Source: an uncultured Lachnospiraceae bacterium | GTDB lineage: Bacteria > Bacillota > Clostridia > Lachnospirales > Lachnospiraceae | Assembly: GCA_946409475.1 (NCBI GenBank) | Contig: CAMJWQ010000009.1 | Coordinates: 1-25,382, forward strand | Direction: 5' to 3' | DNA length: 25,382 bases | Part shown: piece by piece, positions 8,583-17,561 of the stretch | Layout: every line of letters starts with the position of its first letter | Numbering within the stretch: the stretch's first letter is position 1 | Notes under the pieces: model-generated | What the model saw: only the letters and a program-made list of their open reading frames with translations | What the model was told of the DNA's origin: nothing | Database searches by the model: none | Made by a program: the position numbers and the translations under genes

Positions 8583-9458
8583 ATGGATCAGGCACAAGAG
8601 CTTCGTAATATTATTAAAATGAATAAGCAGCAAGTAAATACGATTCCTGCCAGAGTCATTACGGTAACCAGTGGCAAGGGAGGAGTGGGAAAATCGAATA
8701 CCGCGATAAACCTGGCAGTCCAGTTGACGAAAATCGGAAAAAGAGTCATTATATTAGATGCTGATTTTGGATTGGCAAATGTAGAAGTTATGTTCGGTGC
8801 CATCCCCAAATATAATTTGAGTGATTTGATTTATAAAGAAAAAAATATTAAAGATATCATAACAAAAGGACCCTTGGATATTGGATTTATATCCGGCGGT
8901 TCCGGAATAGAGGGGTTAACGAATCTTAGTAAAGAAAATATCAGTTATTTGATTCAAAATATGTCTGAATTGGATACGCTGGCGGATTTTATTATTGTTG
9001 ATACCGGAGCGGGTATTTCCGATGCGGTTATCGACTTTTTGATATATAGTGCGGAAATATTGTTGGTTATGACGCCTGAACCAACATCCTTAACGGACTC
9101 TTACTCTCTTTTAAAAACCTTGAGAAGAAATCCCAAATATGAAAGGGGCCTAAACAACATTAAAGTGATCACAAACAAAGTTACTTCCAATGAGGAGGGA
9201 AGAAAATTGTTTGACAAGCTCAATTTGGTCGTAGAACGGTTCCTTAAGATTAAAATTGAATATCTGGGCATGATTCCTACAGACGATTCTATTGAAAAGT
9301 CCGTTATGCAGCAGGTTCCTGTTTCTATCCAATATCCCTCCTCCAAAGCATCGGCTGCATTTAAGCAATTGGTTTTAAATTTGGTCGAGGAAGAACAGCA
9401 GGACACCAGAAAAAAAGGAATCCTGAATTTCATTACCGGATATTTGCTTAAAAAATAG
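8583..9458 (+). CDS. flhG: FlhG (YlxH), MinD-like ATPase controlling flagellar number
   Basis: The protein has 291 residues. The extreme N-terminus carries the DQAxxLR motif (D2-R8, read as DQAQELR), which in this family stimulates the FlhF GTPase. The deviant Walker A motif GKGGVGKS is at 31-38, the switch LDADFGLANVEVMFG begins at about 58, and Walker B IIVDTGAGI follows. The C-terminus (FLNFITGYLLKK-like end, basic and amphipathic) fits the MinD-type membrane-targeting helix. In the family, FlhG limits flagellar number and delivers FliM/FliY to the basal body. The gene is 2 bases after flhF. The symbol ylxH is the B. subtilis name. Confidence 0.96.
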   Translation: MDQAQELRNIIKMNKQQVNTIPARVITVTSGKGGVGKSNTAINLAVQLTKIGKRVIILDADFGLANVEVMFGAIPKYNLSDLIYKEKNIKDIITKGPLDIGFISGGSGIEGLTNLSKENISYLIQNMSELDTLADFIIVDTGAGISDAVIDFLIYSAEILLVMTPEPTSLTDSYSLLKTLRRNPKYERGLNNIKVITNKVTSNEEGRKLFDKLNLVVERFLKIKIEYLGMIPTDDSIEKSVMQQVPVSIQYPSSKASAAFKQLVLNLVEEEQQDTRKKGILNFITGYLLKK

Positions 9459-9465
9459 ACGTTAT

Positions 9466-9474
9466 GGGGGGAAG
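9466..9474 (+). promoter_or_regulatory. Ribosome-binding site that decides a TTG start
   Basis: GGGGGGAAG lies 4 bases before a TTG at 9479. The only upstream in-frame ATG (9464) overlaps this stretch and has no purine-rich site before it. The site therefore favours initiation at the TTG for the PilZ gene. Inference from spacing only. Confidence 0.5.
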
Positions 9475-9478
9475 TGCT

Positions 9479-10189
9479 TTGAGCTTTAAAAATTTATCCA
9501 TCGGAACGAAAATTGAAATTAAACCAATCAGAAAGAATATCATTTCATCTAATGAGTTTGTCAATGTAAAATATTACAGTCAGGTTCTTGATATGACGGA
9601 TGATGACACGATTATTATTTCCATGCCCGTTAATAAGGGAAAAATCGTATTACTTTCCGACAGTTATATTTATGAACTAAGCTATCATACTAAGGGCGGC
9701 ATATTTAAATGCCAGGCTAAAATTATAGATCGTTATAAAAGCAATAATCTATTTCTTCTGGTAATGGAATTGATCACTCCTTTTGCCAAATTTCAAAGAA
9801 GAGAATTTTATAGGCTTGATTGTGCAATTCCAATACAATACTTATGCCTTGAAAGCGAAATGCTTGTAAATACCGATATCTATACCCTGTTAAAAGAAAA
9901 TAAAAAAAGAGAAGACGGTATGTTTGTAGACATCAGCGGGGGCGGTGCCCGCTTTATTACCAATGAGAAATTAACAACAGGAAATTTTATCATTTTACTT
10001 TTCAGTTTACATAGTAATGGTAAGGATAAATTATTTCATATCCTGGGGCAGGTAATAGCCTCTGTTAATTTGGAAAATAAAAGAGGACAGTTTGAAAACA
10101 GATGTAAGTTTGTTGATATGATAAAAGAGGATCGGGAAGCCATTATTAAATTTATTTTTGAAGAGGAAAGACGCAAGCGAAAAAAGTGA
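9479..10189 (+). CDS. PilZ-domain c-di-GMP receptor, YcgR-like flagellar brake
   Basis: From the TTG start the protein has 236 residues. The N-terminal part (about 1-95) is a YcgR-N-like beta domain. The C-terminal PilZ domain begins at about 105 with the c-di-GMP-binding pair R108-x3-R112 (RREFYR) and has the second motif D151-I-S-G-G-G (DxSxxG). In the family, c-di-GMP binding lets YcgR/DgrA slow or bias the motor; here the gene lies inside the motor operon, between flhG and cheB, which supports such a role. I prefer TTG at 9479 over ATG at 9464 because of the ribosome-binding site between them; the longer version would add five residues. It has no GGDEF or EAL domain, so it is a receptor only. 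Confidence 0.88.
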   Translation: MSFKNLSIGTKIEIKPIRKNIISSNEFVNVKYYSQVLDMTDDDTIIISMPVNKGKIVLLSDSYIYELSYHTKGGIFKCQAKIIDRYKSNNLFLLVMELITPFAKFQRREFYRLDCAIPIQYLCLESEMLVNTDIYTLLKENKKREDGMFVDISGGGARFITNEKLTTGNFIILLFSLHSNGKDKLFHILGQVIASVNLENKRGQFENRCKFVDMIKEDREAIIKFIFEEERRKRKK

Positions 10190-10196
10190 GGAAAGA

Positions 10197-11249
10197 ATGA
10201 AAAAAAAAGTCTTAATAGTTGATGACTCTGCACTCATGAGAAGGGTGTTTTATGATATAATAAATGCAGATGAAAGATTTCAAGTAGAAGATGTTGCTAA
10301 AAACGGATTGGAAGCGTTAAATCTAATACTGGAAAAGAAGTATGATGCCATTGTATGTGATATTAATATGCCTAAAATGACAGGCTTGGAATTGCTGGAG
10401 GCTTTACATAGGTATAAGATTAATGCAAATATTTTAATGGCGAGCACACTGACCAGGGAAGGGGCTTCTGAGACAATTAGGGCCCTGGAATTGGGAGCTT
10501 CCGATTTTATTACCAAACCGGAAAATTTCATCGAAGCAAAAGGTAATGATTTTAAAACACATTTTATGGAACTGTTATCTGCAATTACTAAATTCCGTAC
10601 TATTTATAAAGAAAAAAAAGAGGAAATTTTAAAACCGGTTTTAGTAAAAAGAGATAATCTTATCAAAAAAGACGGGAAAAAGATAATAGCAATAGCCTGC
10701 TCGACAGGAGGGCCAAGAATGCTGCATATGCTGATACCAAAGCTTCCCCCAAAATTAGGGGTGCCTGTCCTTATCGTGCAGCATATGCCGGGAGGATTTA
10801 CGAAATCATTAGCCGAACGATTGCATGAAACCAGTAAAGTCAATGTAAAAGAAGCTGAGGAAGGTGATGAACTTATAGACGGGAACGTGTATATTGCACC
10901 CGGCGGTATGCATATGAAAATTAAAAAAAACGGTATTGCACATAAAATCAATTTAACGAAGGAAGAACCAAGAGAGGGCGTTCGTCCCTGTGCCAATTAT
11001 ATGTATGAATCATTAGGGGAAAGTTCTTATGAGGAAGTGATATGTGTGATTTTGACCGGAATGGGGCAAGACGGTACCCAGGGAATAAAAAATTTAAAAA
11101 AACAAAAAAATGTTTATGTAATAGCACAAGATAAGGATTCCAGTGTCGTATATGGTATGCCTAAAGCGGTAACGGAAGCCGGATTAGTCAATGAAATTCA
11201 ACCAATAGAAAAAATTGCTGATGCAATAATAAATTACTTGGGGGTCTGA
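10197..11249 (+). CDS. cheB: CheB, receptor methylesterase/deamidase
   Basis: From the ATG at 10197 the protein has 350 residues: a receiver domain (D9, D10, phospho-acceptor D55 in CDINMP) and a C-terminal methylesterase with the complete catalytic triad S169 (CSTGGP), H196 (VQHMPGGFT) and D292 (GMGQDG). Phosphorylation by CheA activates removal of methyl groups from receptors. The start is set by GTGAGGAAAG just upstream, which overlaps the stop of the PilZ gene; the in-frame ATG at 10158 lies inside that gene and has no site of its own. The ATG is followed by a run of nine A bases, and another cluster of A runs lies at 11087-11110. No partner methyltransferase cheR is in the window. Confidence 0.96.
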   Translation: MKKKVLIVDDSALMRRVFYDIINADERFQVEDVAKNGLEALNLILEKKYDAIVCDINMPKMTGLELLEALHRYKINANILMASTLTREGASETIRALELGASDFITKPENFIEAKGNDFKTHFMELLSAITKFRTIYKEKKEEILKPVLVKRDNLIKKDGKKIIAIACSTGGPRMLHMLIPKLPPKLGVPVLIVQHMPGGFTKSLAERLHETSKVNVKEAEEGDELIDGNVYIAPGGMHMKIKKNGIAHKINLTKEEPREGVRPCANYMYESLGESSYEEVICVILTGMGQDGTQGIKNLKKQKNVYVIAQDKDSSVVYGMPKAVTEAGLVNEIQPIEKIADAIINYLGV

Positions 11250-11253
11250 TGAT

Positions 11254-13296
11254 ATGGATGTAAGCCAATATTTAGAGATTTTTATAGACGAAACAAGAGA
11301 ACATCTTCAAAATTTAAACGAACAATTGCTGGTATTGGAAAAAGAACCGGAAAACAAAGATACCATAAACGAAATATTCAGGGCGGCCCATTCTTTAAAG
11401 GGAATGGCAGGAACCATGGGCTTTAAGAGAATGCAGAAGCTGACTCATGATATGGAAAACGTTTTTTCCGAGATCCGGAATGATAAGATGAGTGTGACGG
11501 CATCCTTGGTAGATATTCTCTTCCAATGCCTGGATGCCTTAGAGGATTATTTGAATCATATTACGGAATCAGGAGACGAAGGCACTAATGAGAATGAGTC
11601 TGTTATACAGGAGTTGAATCGGTTTTTAAACGGAGAAGCAGGTACGGTTTCTGATGCGGAAAGGAAACCGGAAGTGAAAGCGCAAACCCAAAATACGGCT
11701 GCCGGCGGGGCATATCAGCCTTTGTACAAGGATATGGTTATTGAAAGCTATGAAAAGAAAGCCTTTTTAAGTGTGGCTAAGGACGGCAAGCATATTTACG
11801 GTATCACTGTTTATATTCAGGAAACATGTGTTTTAAAAGCAGCCAGAGCATTTTTGGTTTTTAAGTCTTTGGAAGAAATAGGAGAAGTGGCAAAGTCCAA
11901 TCCTCCGGTTCAAGACATTGAGGATGAAAAATTTGATTTTCAATTCAGCGTTTATGTGGTCACATCGGAATCGATAGAAAGAGTATTTCAGTGTGTGAAC
12001 GGTGTTTCGGAAATCGCTCATGTATTAGGCGAAGAAATTAATTTGGAAAATATTAAATTTAATGATGAGGATAAGGAGATGGAAGTAAAACAAGCGGCCG
12101 CAGCTTCCGCTCCCATCCCTAAACAAGCAGGTAAGCCGGTCATAAACCATACCGTTCGGGTTGATATTGAAAAGCTGGATGTCCTGATGAATTTGGTCAG
12201 TGAGCTTATCATAGCGAAGAACAGCCTGGTTTCCGTCAGTGAAAATTCCGATTCAAATTTGGGCACGGGATTTAATGAGCAAATTGAATATTTAGAGAGG
12301 GTAACTACAAACCTTCATGAATCCGTTATGAAAGTGAGGATGGTACCCATAGAAAATGTGGTGAACCGATTCCCGAGAATGATACGTGATTTGAGTAAAA
12401 AGCTGAACAAAAAAATGGAATTGTTCATGACCGGTGAAGATACGGAGCTTGACAGGACGGTAATTGATGAAATCGGAGATCCGCTGATGCATTTGTTAAG
12501 AAATTCCGCAGACCATGGTTTGGAAAGTGCGGAAGTCAGAAAGAAAAGAGGCAAACCGGAAGTAGGCTCTATCTTTTTAGATGCTTATCAGGACGGAAAC
12601 AATGTCGTCATAGAGGTACGGGACGATGGAAATGGTATTGATGTGCAGAATGTTAAGGAAAAGGCTGTTAACAGAGGTATTATCACTCCTGAAAAGGCTG
12701 AGACGATGGATGAAAAGGATGTTATTGATTTATTATTTCTTCCCAGCTTTTCCATGGCAAAAAAGGTATCCGATGTATCCGGCCGCGGGGTCGGCCTGGA
12801 TGTGGTGAAATCAAAAATAGAAAGCCTGGGCGGAGATGTTGAGGTGAAGAATAAATTGGGAGAAGGAAGCGTATTTATCATCCGTCTGCCTTTGACCTTA
12901 GCGATTATACAGGCCTTAATGGTTGTTGTCGGCAATGAAAAGTATGCCATTTCTCTGGGTGCCATTCAGACCATAGAGGATATACCGGTGGCTGACATCA
13001 AATATGTGGAGGCCAGAGAAGTCATACATTTAAGAGGCAGTGTGATTCCTTTGGTACGCTTAAACAAAATACTGGACATAGAATCCTCTGAAGAAAATTC
13101 CGGTAACATGACGGTTGTCATCGCCAAAAAGGGAGAACGGTATGCCGGATTTGTAGTGGATTATCTAATCGGCCAGCAGGAGATTGTAATCAAATCTTTA
13201 GGTAAATACATGAATAATAACAAATTATTAAGTGGAGCAACTATTTTAGGTGACGGTGAAGTGGCATTAATATTAGACGTCAACACTCTAATTTAG
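11254..13296 (+). CDS. cheA: CheA, chemotaxis histidine kinase (first copy)
   Basis: The protein has 680 residues with the full CheA order. P1/Hpt at about 1-105 has the phospho-acceptor H46 (AAHSLKG). A P2-like CheY/CheB docking domain spans about 150-270. P3 dimerisation starts near 295 (RVDIEKLDVLMNLVSELI). The P4 kinase has N box N417 and H421 (LLRNSADHG), G1 DDGNG at 457-461 and G2 GRGVGLD at 510-516. P5, CheW-like, covers about 545-680. It phosphorylates CheY and CheB in receptor arrays. It starts 4 bases after the cheB stop and is followed by cheW. All catalytic motifs are present, so it should be active. Compare CheA2 at 22841. Confidence 0.98.
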   Translation: MDVSQYLEIFIDETREHLQNLNEQLLVLEKEPENKDTINEIFRAAHSLKGMAGTMGFKRMQKLTHDMENVFSEIRNDKMSVTASLVDILFQCLDALEDYLNHITESGDEGTNENESVIQELNRFLNGEAGTVSDAERKPEVKAQTQNTAAGGAYQPLYKDMVIESYEKKAFLSVAKDGKHIYGITVYIQETCVLKAARAFLVFKSLEEIGEVAKSNPPVQDIEDEKFDFQFSVYVVTSESIERVFQCVNGVSEIAHVLGEEINLENIKFNDEDKEMEVKQAAAASAPIPKQAGKPVINHTVRVDIEKLDVLMNLVSELIIAKNSLVSVSENSDSNLGTGFNEQIEYLERVTTNLHESVMKVRMVPIENVVNRFPRMIRDLSKKLNKKMELFMTGEDTELDRTVIDEIGDPLMHLLRNSADHGLESAEVRKKRGKPEVGSIFLDAYQDGNNVVIEVRDDGNGIDVQNVKEKAVNRGIITPEKAETMDEKDVIDLLFLPSFSMAKKVSDVSGRGVGLDVVKSKIESLGGDVEVKNKLGEGSVFIIRLPLTLAIIQALMVVVGNEKYAISLGAIQTIEDIPVADIKYVEAREVIHLRGSVIPLVRLNKILDIESSEENSGNMTVVIAKKGERYAGFVVDYLIGQQEIVIKSLGKYMNNNKLLSGATILGDGEVALILDVNTLI

Positions 13297-13310
13297 GGAG
13301 GAAAACTAAT

Positions 13311-13757
13311 ATGGATGAAAGTAAGAACAGCTATGATACAAATCAATATATTGTTATTAAAATCGGGCAGGAGCAGTATGGGATAGATATCCGATATATT
13401 GATAATATCGTTCGCATGCAGAAAATAACAAGAGTTCCTAAGGTACAGTCATACTTTAAAGGTGTTATTAATTTAAGAGGTGATATTATTCCGGTAATGA
13501 GCATCCGGTTAAAGATGAAGCTGCCTGAGGATGAAATTACAAATGCAACCAGAATCATTATTATAAAACCGGAGCAGCAGGCTGCCCTGGGCATTATAGT
13601 TGATGAAGTAAAAGAAGTGGTAACCATAGAAGAAAAGGATACGGAAAAGGTTTTTTATAATGCCAAGGAAGATATAAACAGTTTTATCAGTACAATCGGC
13701 AAACACAATAATGACCTGATTTCCATTTTAGATTTAAATACAATAGTAAATGAATAA
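13311..13757 (+). CDS. cheW: CheW, receptor-kinase coupling protein (first copy)
   Basis: The protein has 148 residues and a single CheW domain. Diagnostic features are the start QYIVIKIGQEQYGIDI and the core VINLRGDIIPVMSIRLKM with the conserved NLRG. In the family, CheW bridges receptor tips and the CheA P5 domain. A GGGAGGAAAA site precedes the ATG, and the gene follows cheA by 14 bases. A second cheW with a longer N-terminus is at 24822. Confidence 0.96.
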   Translation: MDESKNSYDTNQYIVIKIGQEQYGIDIRYIDNIVRMQKITRVPKVQSYFKGVINLRGDIIPVMSIRLKMKLPEDEITNATRIIIIKPEQQAALGIIVDEVKEVVTIEEKDTEKVFYNAKEDINSFISTIGKHNNDLISILDLNTIVNE

Positions 13758-13771
13758 AGACGGGGGTTTAC

Positions 13772-14377
13772 ATGGACGATTATAGCATTGGCGATATTCA
13801 ATATGATGTACTGAAAGAAGTGGGGAATATTGGAGCCGGTAATGCGGCAACGGCATTGGCCCAGTTATTACAGACTAAGGTGGATATGAGTGTACCGAAA
13901 GTGGAGCTGCTGGACATAGAAAATATCAGTTCTATTTTGGGCGGTGAAGAATTGATTGTAGCCGGTATTTATTTGACATTAGACGGTGACATAAATGGAA
14001 GCGTTATGTTTCTTTTAAATAAGGATTCTGCCCATAAGCTGGTTAATCAGCTTATGGGATTAACGGGAGATACCGGTGAGGAATTCACCGAAATGGAATT
14101 TTCTGCATTACAGGAAATAGGCAATATTATTTCAGGAGCCTATTTGGCGTCCTTATCGGCATTAACAAACTTAAAGATACAGCAATCCATACCGTATTTA
14201 TGTATTGATATGGCCGGCGCCATTTTAGACGTACCGGCAGTAGAGTTTGGGACACAAGGAGACAAGGCATTATTTATTCAAACGAGATTTGGTGATCAGG
14301 AAAGTATGGAAGGCTATTTCTTTTTAATTCCAGACTTAAAATCATATGATAAAATACTAAAATCGTTAGGGTTTTGA
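13772..14377 (+). CDS. cheC: CheC, CheY-P phosphatase and CheD partner
   Basis: The protein has 201 residues, standard for CheC. Both phosphatase sites are intact: D12-x3-E16-x2-N19 within DVLKEVGNIGAGNA, and S111-x3-E115-x2-N118 within SALQEIGNIISGA. In B. subtilis, CheC dephosphorylates CheY-P and binds CheD, forming a feedback loop. It lacks the CheY-binding N-terminus and SpoA domain of FliY. Its stop overlaps the cheD start by one base (TGATG at 14375-14379), so the interacting pair is translationally coupled. Confidence 0.96.
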   Translation: MDDYSIGDIQYDVLKEVGNIGAGNAATALAQLLQTKVDMSVPKVELLDIENISSILGGEELIVAGIYLTLDGDINGSVMFLLNKDSAHKLVNQLMGLTGDTGEEFTEMEFSALQEIGNIISGAYLASLSALTNLKIQQSIPYLCIDMAGAILDVPAVEFGTQGDKALFIQTRFGDQESMEGYFFLIPDLKSYDKILKSLGF

Positions 14378-14877
14378 TGGATGGGAATTATATGGACATT
14401 ATGATAAAGGTTGGAATGGCTGATTTAAATACGGCAATATATCCAAATGCCTTAACTACACTGGGCTTAGGATCTTGTGTTGGAGTAGTATTATATGATC
14501 CTGTGAAAAAGATAGGCGGCATGGCGCATGTTATGCTGCCGGACAGTACAAAGATAAGGAATAATGAAAACAAGGCTAAATTTGCAGATACCGCAATTGA
14601 CTTACTTTTGAGCAATATGCTGAAGCTGGGGGCTTCTAAGGAAAGATTGATCGCGAAAATGGCCGGCGGCGCACAGATGTTCGTACTTAAGACGGAATTG
14701 GATTTTATGAATGTAGGTAAGAGAAATGTAGAAGCAAGTAAACAGAAATTAAAGGAACTAAGCATCCCCCTTAAGGCTGAAGATACTGGTCTTAACTACG
14801 GAAGAACCATAGAATTTTATACGGAGAATGGGGAATTGGTAATTAAGGCAGTAGGCAGAAGCATAACCGTTATCTGA
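14377..14877 (+). CDS. cheD: CheD, receptor glutamine deamidase
   Basis: The protein has 166 residues. The catalytic triad of the family is visible with normal spacing: T28, C34 (LGLGSCVG) and H51 (GMAHVMLPDS). CheD converts receptor Gln to Glu and is regulated by CheC. I chose the ATG at 14377, which overlaps the cheC stop; a TTG one codon earlier and ATGs at 14392 and 14401 are also in frame. The family consensus IKVGMADLN begins near the third of these, so the exact start is uncertain by up to eight residues. Confidence 0.95.
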   Translation: MDGNYMDIMIKVGMADLNTAIYPNALTTLGLGSCVGVVLYDPVKKIGGMAHVMLPDSTKIRNNENKAKFADTAIDLLLSNMLKLGASKERLIAKMAGGAQMFVLKTELDFMNVGKRNVEASKQKLKELSIPLKAEDTGLNYGRTIEFYTENGELVIKAVGRSITVI

Positions 14878-14893
14878 AAGGTTTGGTGATATT

Positions 14894-15136
14894 ATGAATA
14901 CAAAACCAATACCGGCACTAACCATGCTAATAGCAGGAATAATTACCTGCGTGCTTGGGTTTTTACAGCATTATGAATTATTTGGCCTGTTAAAAATACT
15001 GGTCTTAGTTCTCGTTTGTTTTTATTTAATAGGATTGATAACGAAATTAGTATTGGATCATTTTTTGAATACCGTAAAAAGTGAACCGAAGAATGAAAAA
15101 GAAGGACAAGATATTTCAACAGAGGAAGAATCCTAA
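14894..15136 (+). CDS. Small two-helix membrane protein of unknown function
   Basis: The protein has 80 residues. Two hydrophobic helices are visible at about 7-24 and 30-54, separated by a short turn (QHYELFG). The C-terminal tail of about 25 residues is charged and mostly acidic (SEPKNEKEGQDISTEEES), probably on the cytoplasmic side. I do not recognise a named family. It sits 16 bases after cheD and 23 bases before the flagellar sigma gene, with no gap for a separate promoter, so it is part of the operon. The B. subtilis operon has no gene at this place, so it is an added component. It is likely a real gene because the frame fills the gap exactly and has sensible start and stop contexts. 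The role is unknown. Confidence 0.75.
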   Translation: MNTKPIPALTMLIAGIITCVLGFLQHYELFGLLKILVLVLVCFYLIGLITKLVLDHFLNTVKSEPKNEKEGQDISTEEES

Positions 15137-15159
15137 TCATACTAATTTAGGAGGATAAA

Positions 15160-15927
<768 letters not shown>

Positions 15928-15937
15928 GGTGTATATA

Positions 15938-17533
15938 ATGGAGAGGAATGGGTATTTTCAACTATTTAACTTGGAGGACGGTACATATATTAAAATATTT
16001 CATCAGACGGGTAAGGGGTTACCAGTTGTGTTTGATGAAATAATACGGTATTTAAGCCAACTGGGAAAATTTGAGTTTGATATGATTGAGCTGCGGCAAA
16101 AAATTAATAACAGTGAAGAAGATTTTTTGTATAAGATTGATGATGAGAAAAAGCCTCCTGTTGATGAAAGCTTTAGTGTATCCCTGTCGATCGACGGCAT
16201 GCAGGGCTTATGTAAATTTTATCCTCCTTCTAATGATGGAAAATTAATGGATGCTGATGCAATAAAAGCAGACCTGGACAAACATGGTATTAAATTCGGT
16301 ATTGATATGAATGCAATTAAGCAGTTCACGGAAGAAAGAATTTATTTAAAGGAATACGTAGTTGCGGTCGGTAAACTGGCAGTTCAGGGGAAAGACGGTA
16401 AAGTAGAATATAACTTTAACAGGGAACAGAAAATCAAGCCAAAATTATTGGAAGACGGAACTGTGGATTTCCGTGATTTGGATATTATTAACCGGGTGAA
16501 AGCCGGTGATGTGCTGGCAAGGATAGAAAATGAAGTGATGGGTGAATGTGGTTATACGGTTTTAGGTAAAGAGATTCAACCGCGGCCTGTAACTAAGGTT
16601 AAAGTGTCCTACGGTAAAAATATTAAAATGTCGGATGACGGGACACAATTACTATCGGAAATTAACGGACATGTTGTATTAATAGAAAATAAATTATTTG
16701 TATCCAATGTGATGGAATTTAAAAATATTGATATGTCTACGGGCAATATCAATTACGACGGTAATGTAATAGTAAAAGGTGACATCAGAGGTGGTTTTAC
16801 GGTTACCTCTTCGGGAAATATCGATGTTTACGGAATCGTTGAAGGAGCTGCTTTAAAGGCTGAGGGTAATATAGTACTGCGCTGTGGTATCCAGGGCGGC
16901 GGTAAAGGAAAGCTGGAGGCAAAAGGAAATATTGTGGCTAAATTTTTAGAGAACAGTACGGTAATTGCCGGCGGCGACATACAGAGCGAAGCATTAATTC
17001 ATTGCAATGTTTCTGTTAGAGGTGAAATAAATTTAATTGGAAAAAAAGGACTTATTGTGGGAGGCATTGTACGTGCGGCGAAAAAGATTACGGCTAAAAC
17101 AGTTGGTACACCAATGGGAGTGGATACCATTATTGAAGTTGGTACCGATCCGGAAACCATTGACCGTTTTCATGAGCTGAGCAAAGAAATAGCAAAAGTA
17201 AAAAAAGAAATTATGCAAATTGTACCGGCTATTTCTACCTTTCAGGCAAAAAGGGCGGAGGGTGAGCGTATAAAACCGGAAGTTATCTATAAGCTTCAGG
17301 AGCTTACAAAGGTTTATCGGGGTAAAAAAGAAATTTATGACACTTTACAGCTGGAATATGCTGCGATTGAAGGAAGCTTGAACAATTGTGATAATGGCAC
17401 TGTCATTGTCAATGAAATCGTTTATCCGGGTGTTAAAATTATGATTTCGGATGCCGGGTTAAATATTAGAGACGAACGAAAATATTGTAAATTCTGTAAA
17501 TGTGATGCGGAAGTAAAAATGTTTCCTCTGTAG
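15938..17533 (+). CDS. FapA/DUF342-family protein
   Basis: The protein has 531 residues from the ATG at 15938, preceded by TGAGGTG; a GTG at 15929 would add three residues and has no better site. The N-terminal half includes DGTVDFRDLDIINRVKAGDVL and MGECGYTVLGKEI, typical of the DUF342/FapA family. Gly-rich beta-helix repeats follow at about 235-390 (GNINYDGNVIVKGDI, SSGNIDVYGIVEG, EAKGNIVAKFLENS). A coiled coil lies at about 405-480. The C-terminus ends in a cysteine cluster, C517-x2-C520-x-C522. In family members the protein is linked to flagellar assembly or cell polarity, but its biochemical function is not settled. It directly follows fliA. Family assignment is sure, function is not. 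Confidence 0.88.
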   Translation: MERNGYFQLFNLEDGTYIKIFHQTGKGLPVVFDEIIRYLSQLGKFEFDMIELRQKINNSEEDFLYKIDDEKKPPVDESFSVSLSIDGMQGLCKFYPPSNDGKLMDADAIKADLDKHGIKFGIDMNAIKQFTEERIYLKEYVVAVGKLAVQGKDGKVEYNFNREQKIKPKLLEDGTVDFRDLDIINRVKAGDVLARIENEVMGECGYTVLGKEIQPRPVTKVKVSYGKNIKMSDDGTQLLSEINGHVVLIENKLFVSNVMEFKNIDMSTGNINYDGNVIVKGDIRGGFTVTSSGNIDVYGIVEGAALKAEGNIVLRCGIQGGGKGKLEAKGNIVAKFLENSTVIAGGDIQSEALIHCNVSVRGEINLIGKKGLIVGGIVRAAKKITAKTVGTPMGVDTIIEVGTDPETIDRFHELSKEIAKVKKEIMQIVPAISTFQAKRAEGERIKPEVIYKLQELTKVYRGKKEIYDTLQLEYAAIEGSLNNCDNGTVIVNEIVYPGVKIMISDAGLNIRDERKYCKFCKCDAEVKMFPL

Positions 17534-17561
17534 GATAATGTCTTAGAAAGAAGGGGATTTT

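Noticed and set aside
10158..10196. Upstream ATG start for cheB
   Set aside because: It would add 13 charged residues from within the PilZ gene; ATG 10197 has the ribosome-binding site and gives the usual receiver-domain start.
10604..10996. Minus-strand frame of 130 codons opposite cheB
   Set aside because: It is antisense to the catalytic domain of cheB, with no start context or recognisable domain.
12588..12965. Minus-strand frame of 125 codons opposite cheA
   Set aside because: It is complementary to the conserved kinase domain; the composition is that of a shadow frame.
14388..14765. Minus-strand frame of 125 codons opposite cheD
   Set aside because: It covers the catalytic part of cheD in reverse and has no independent support.
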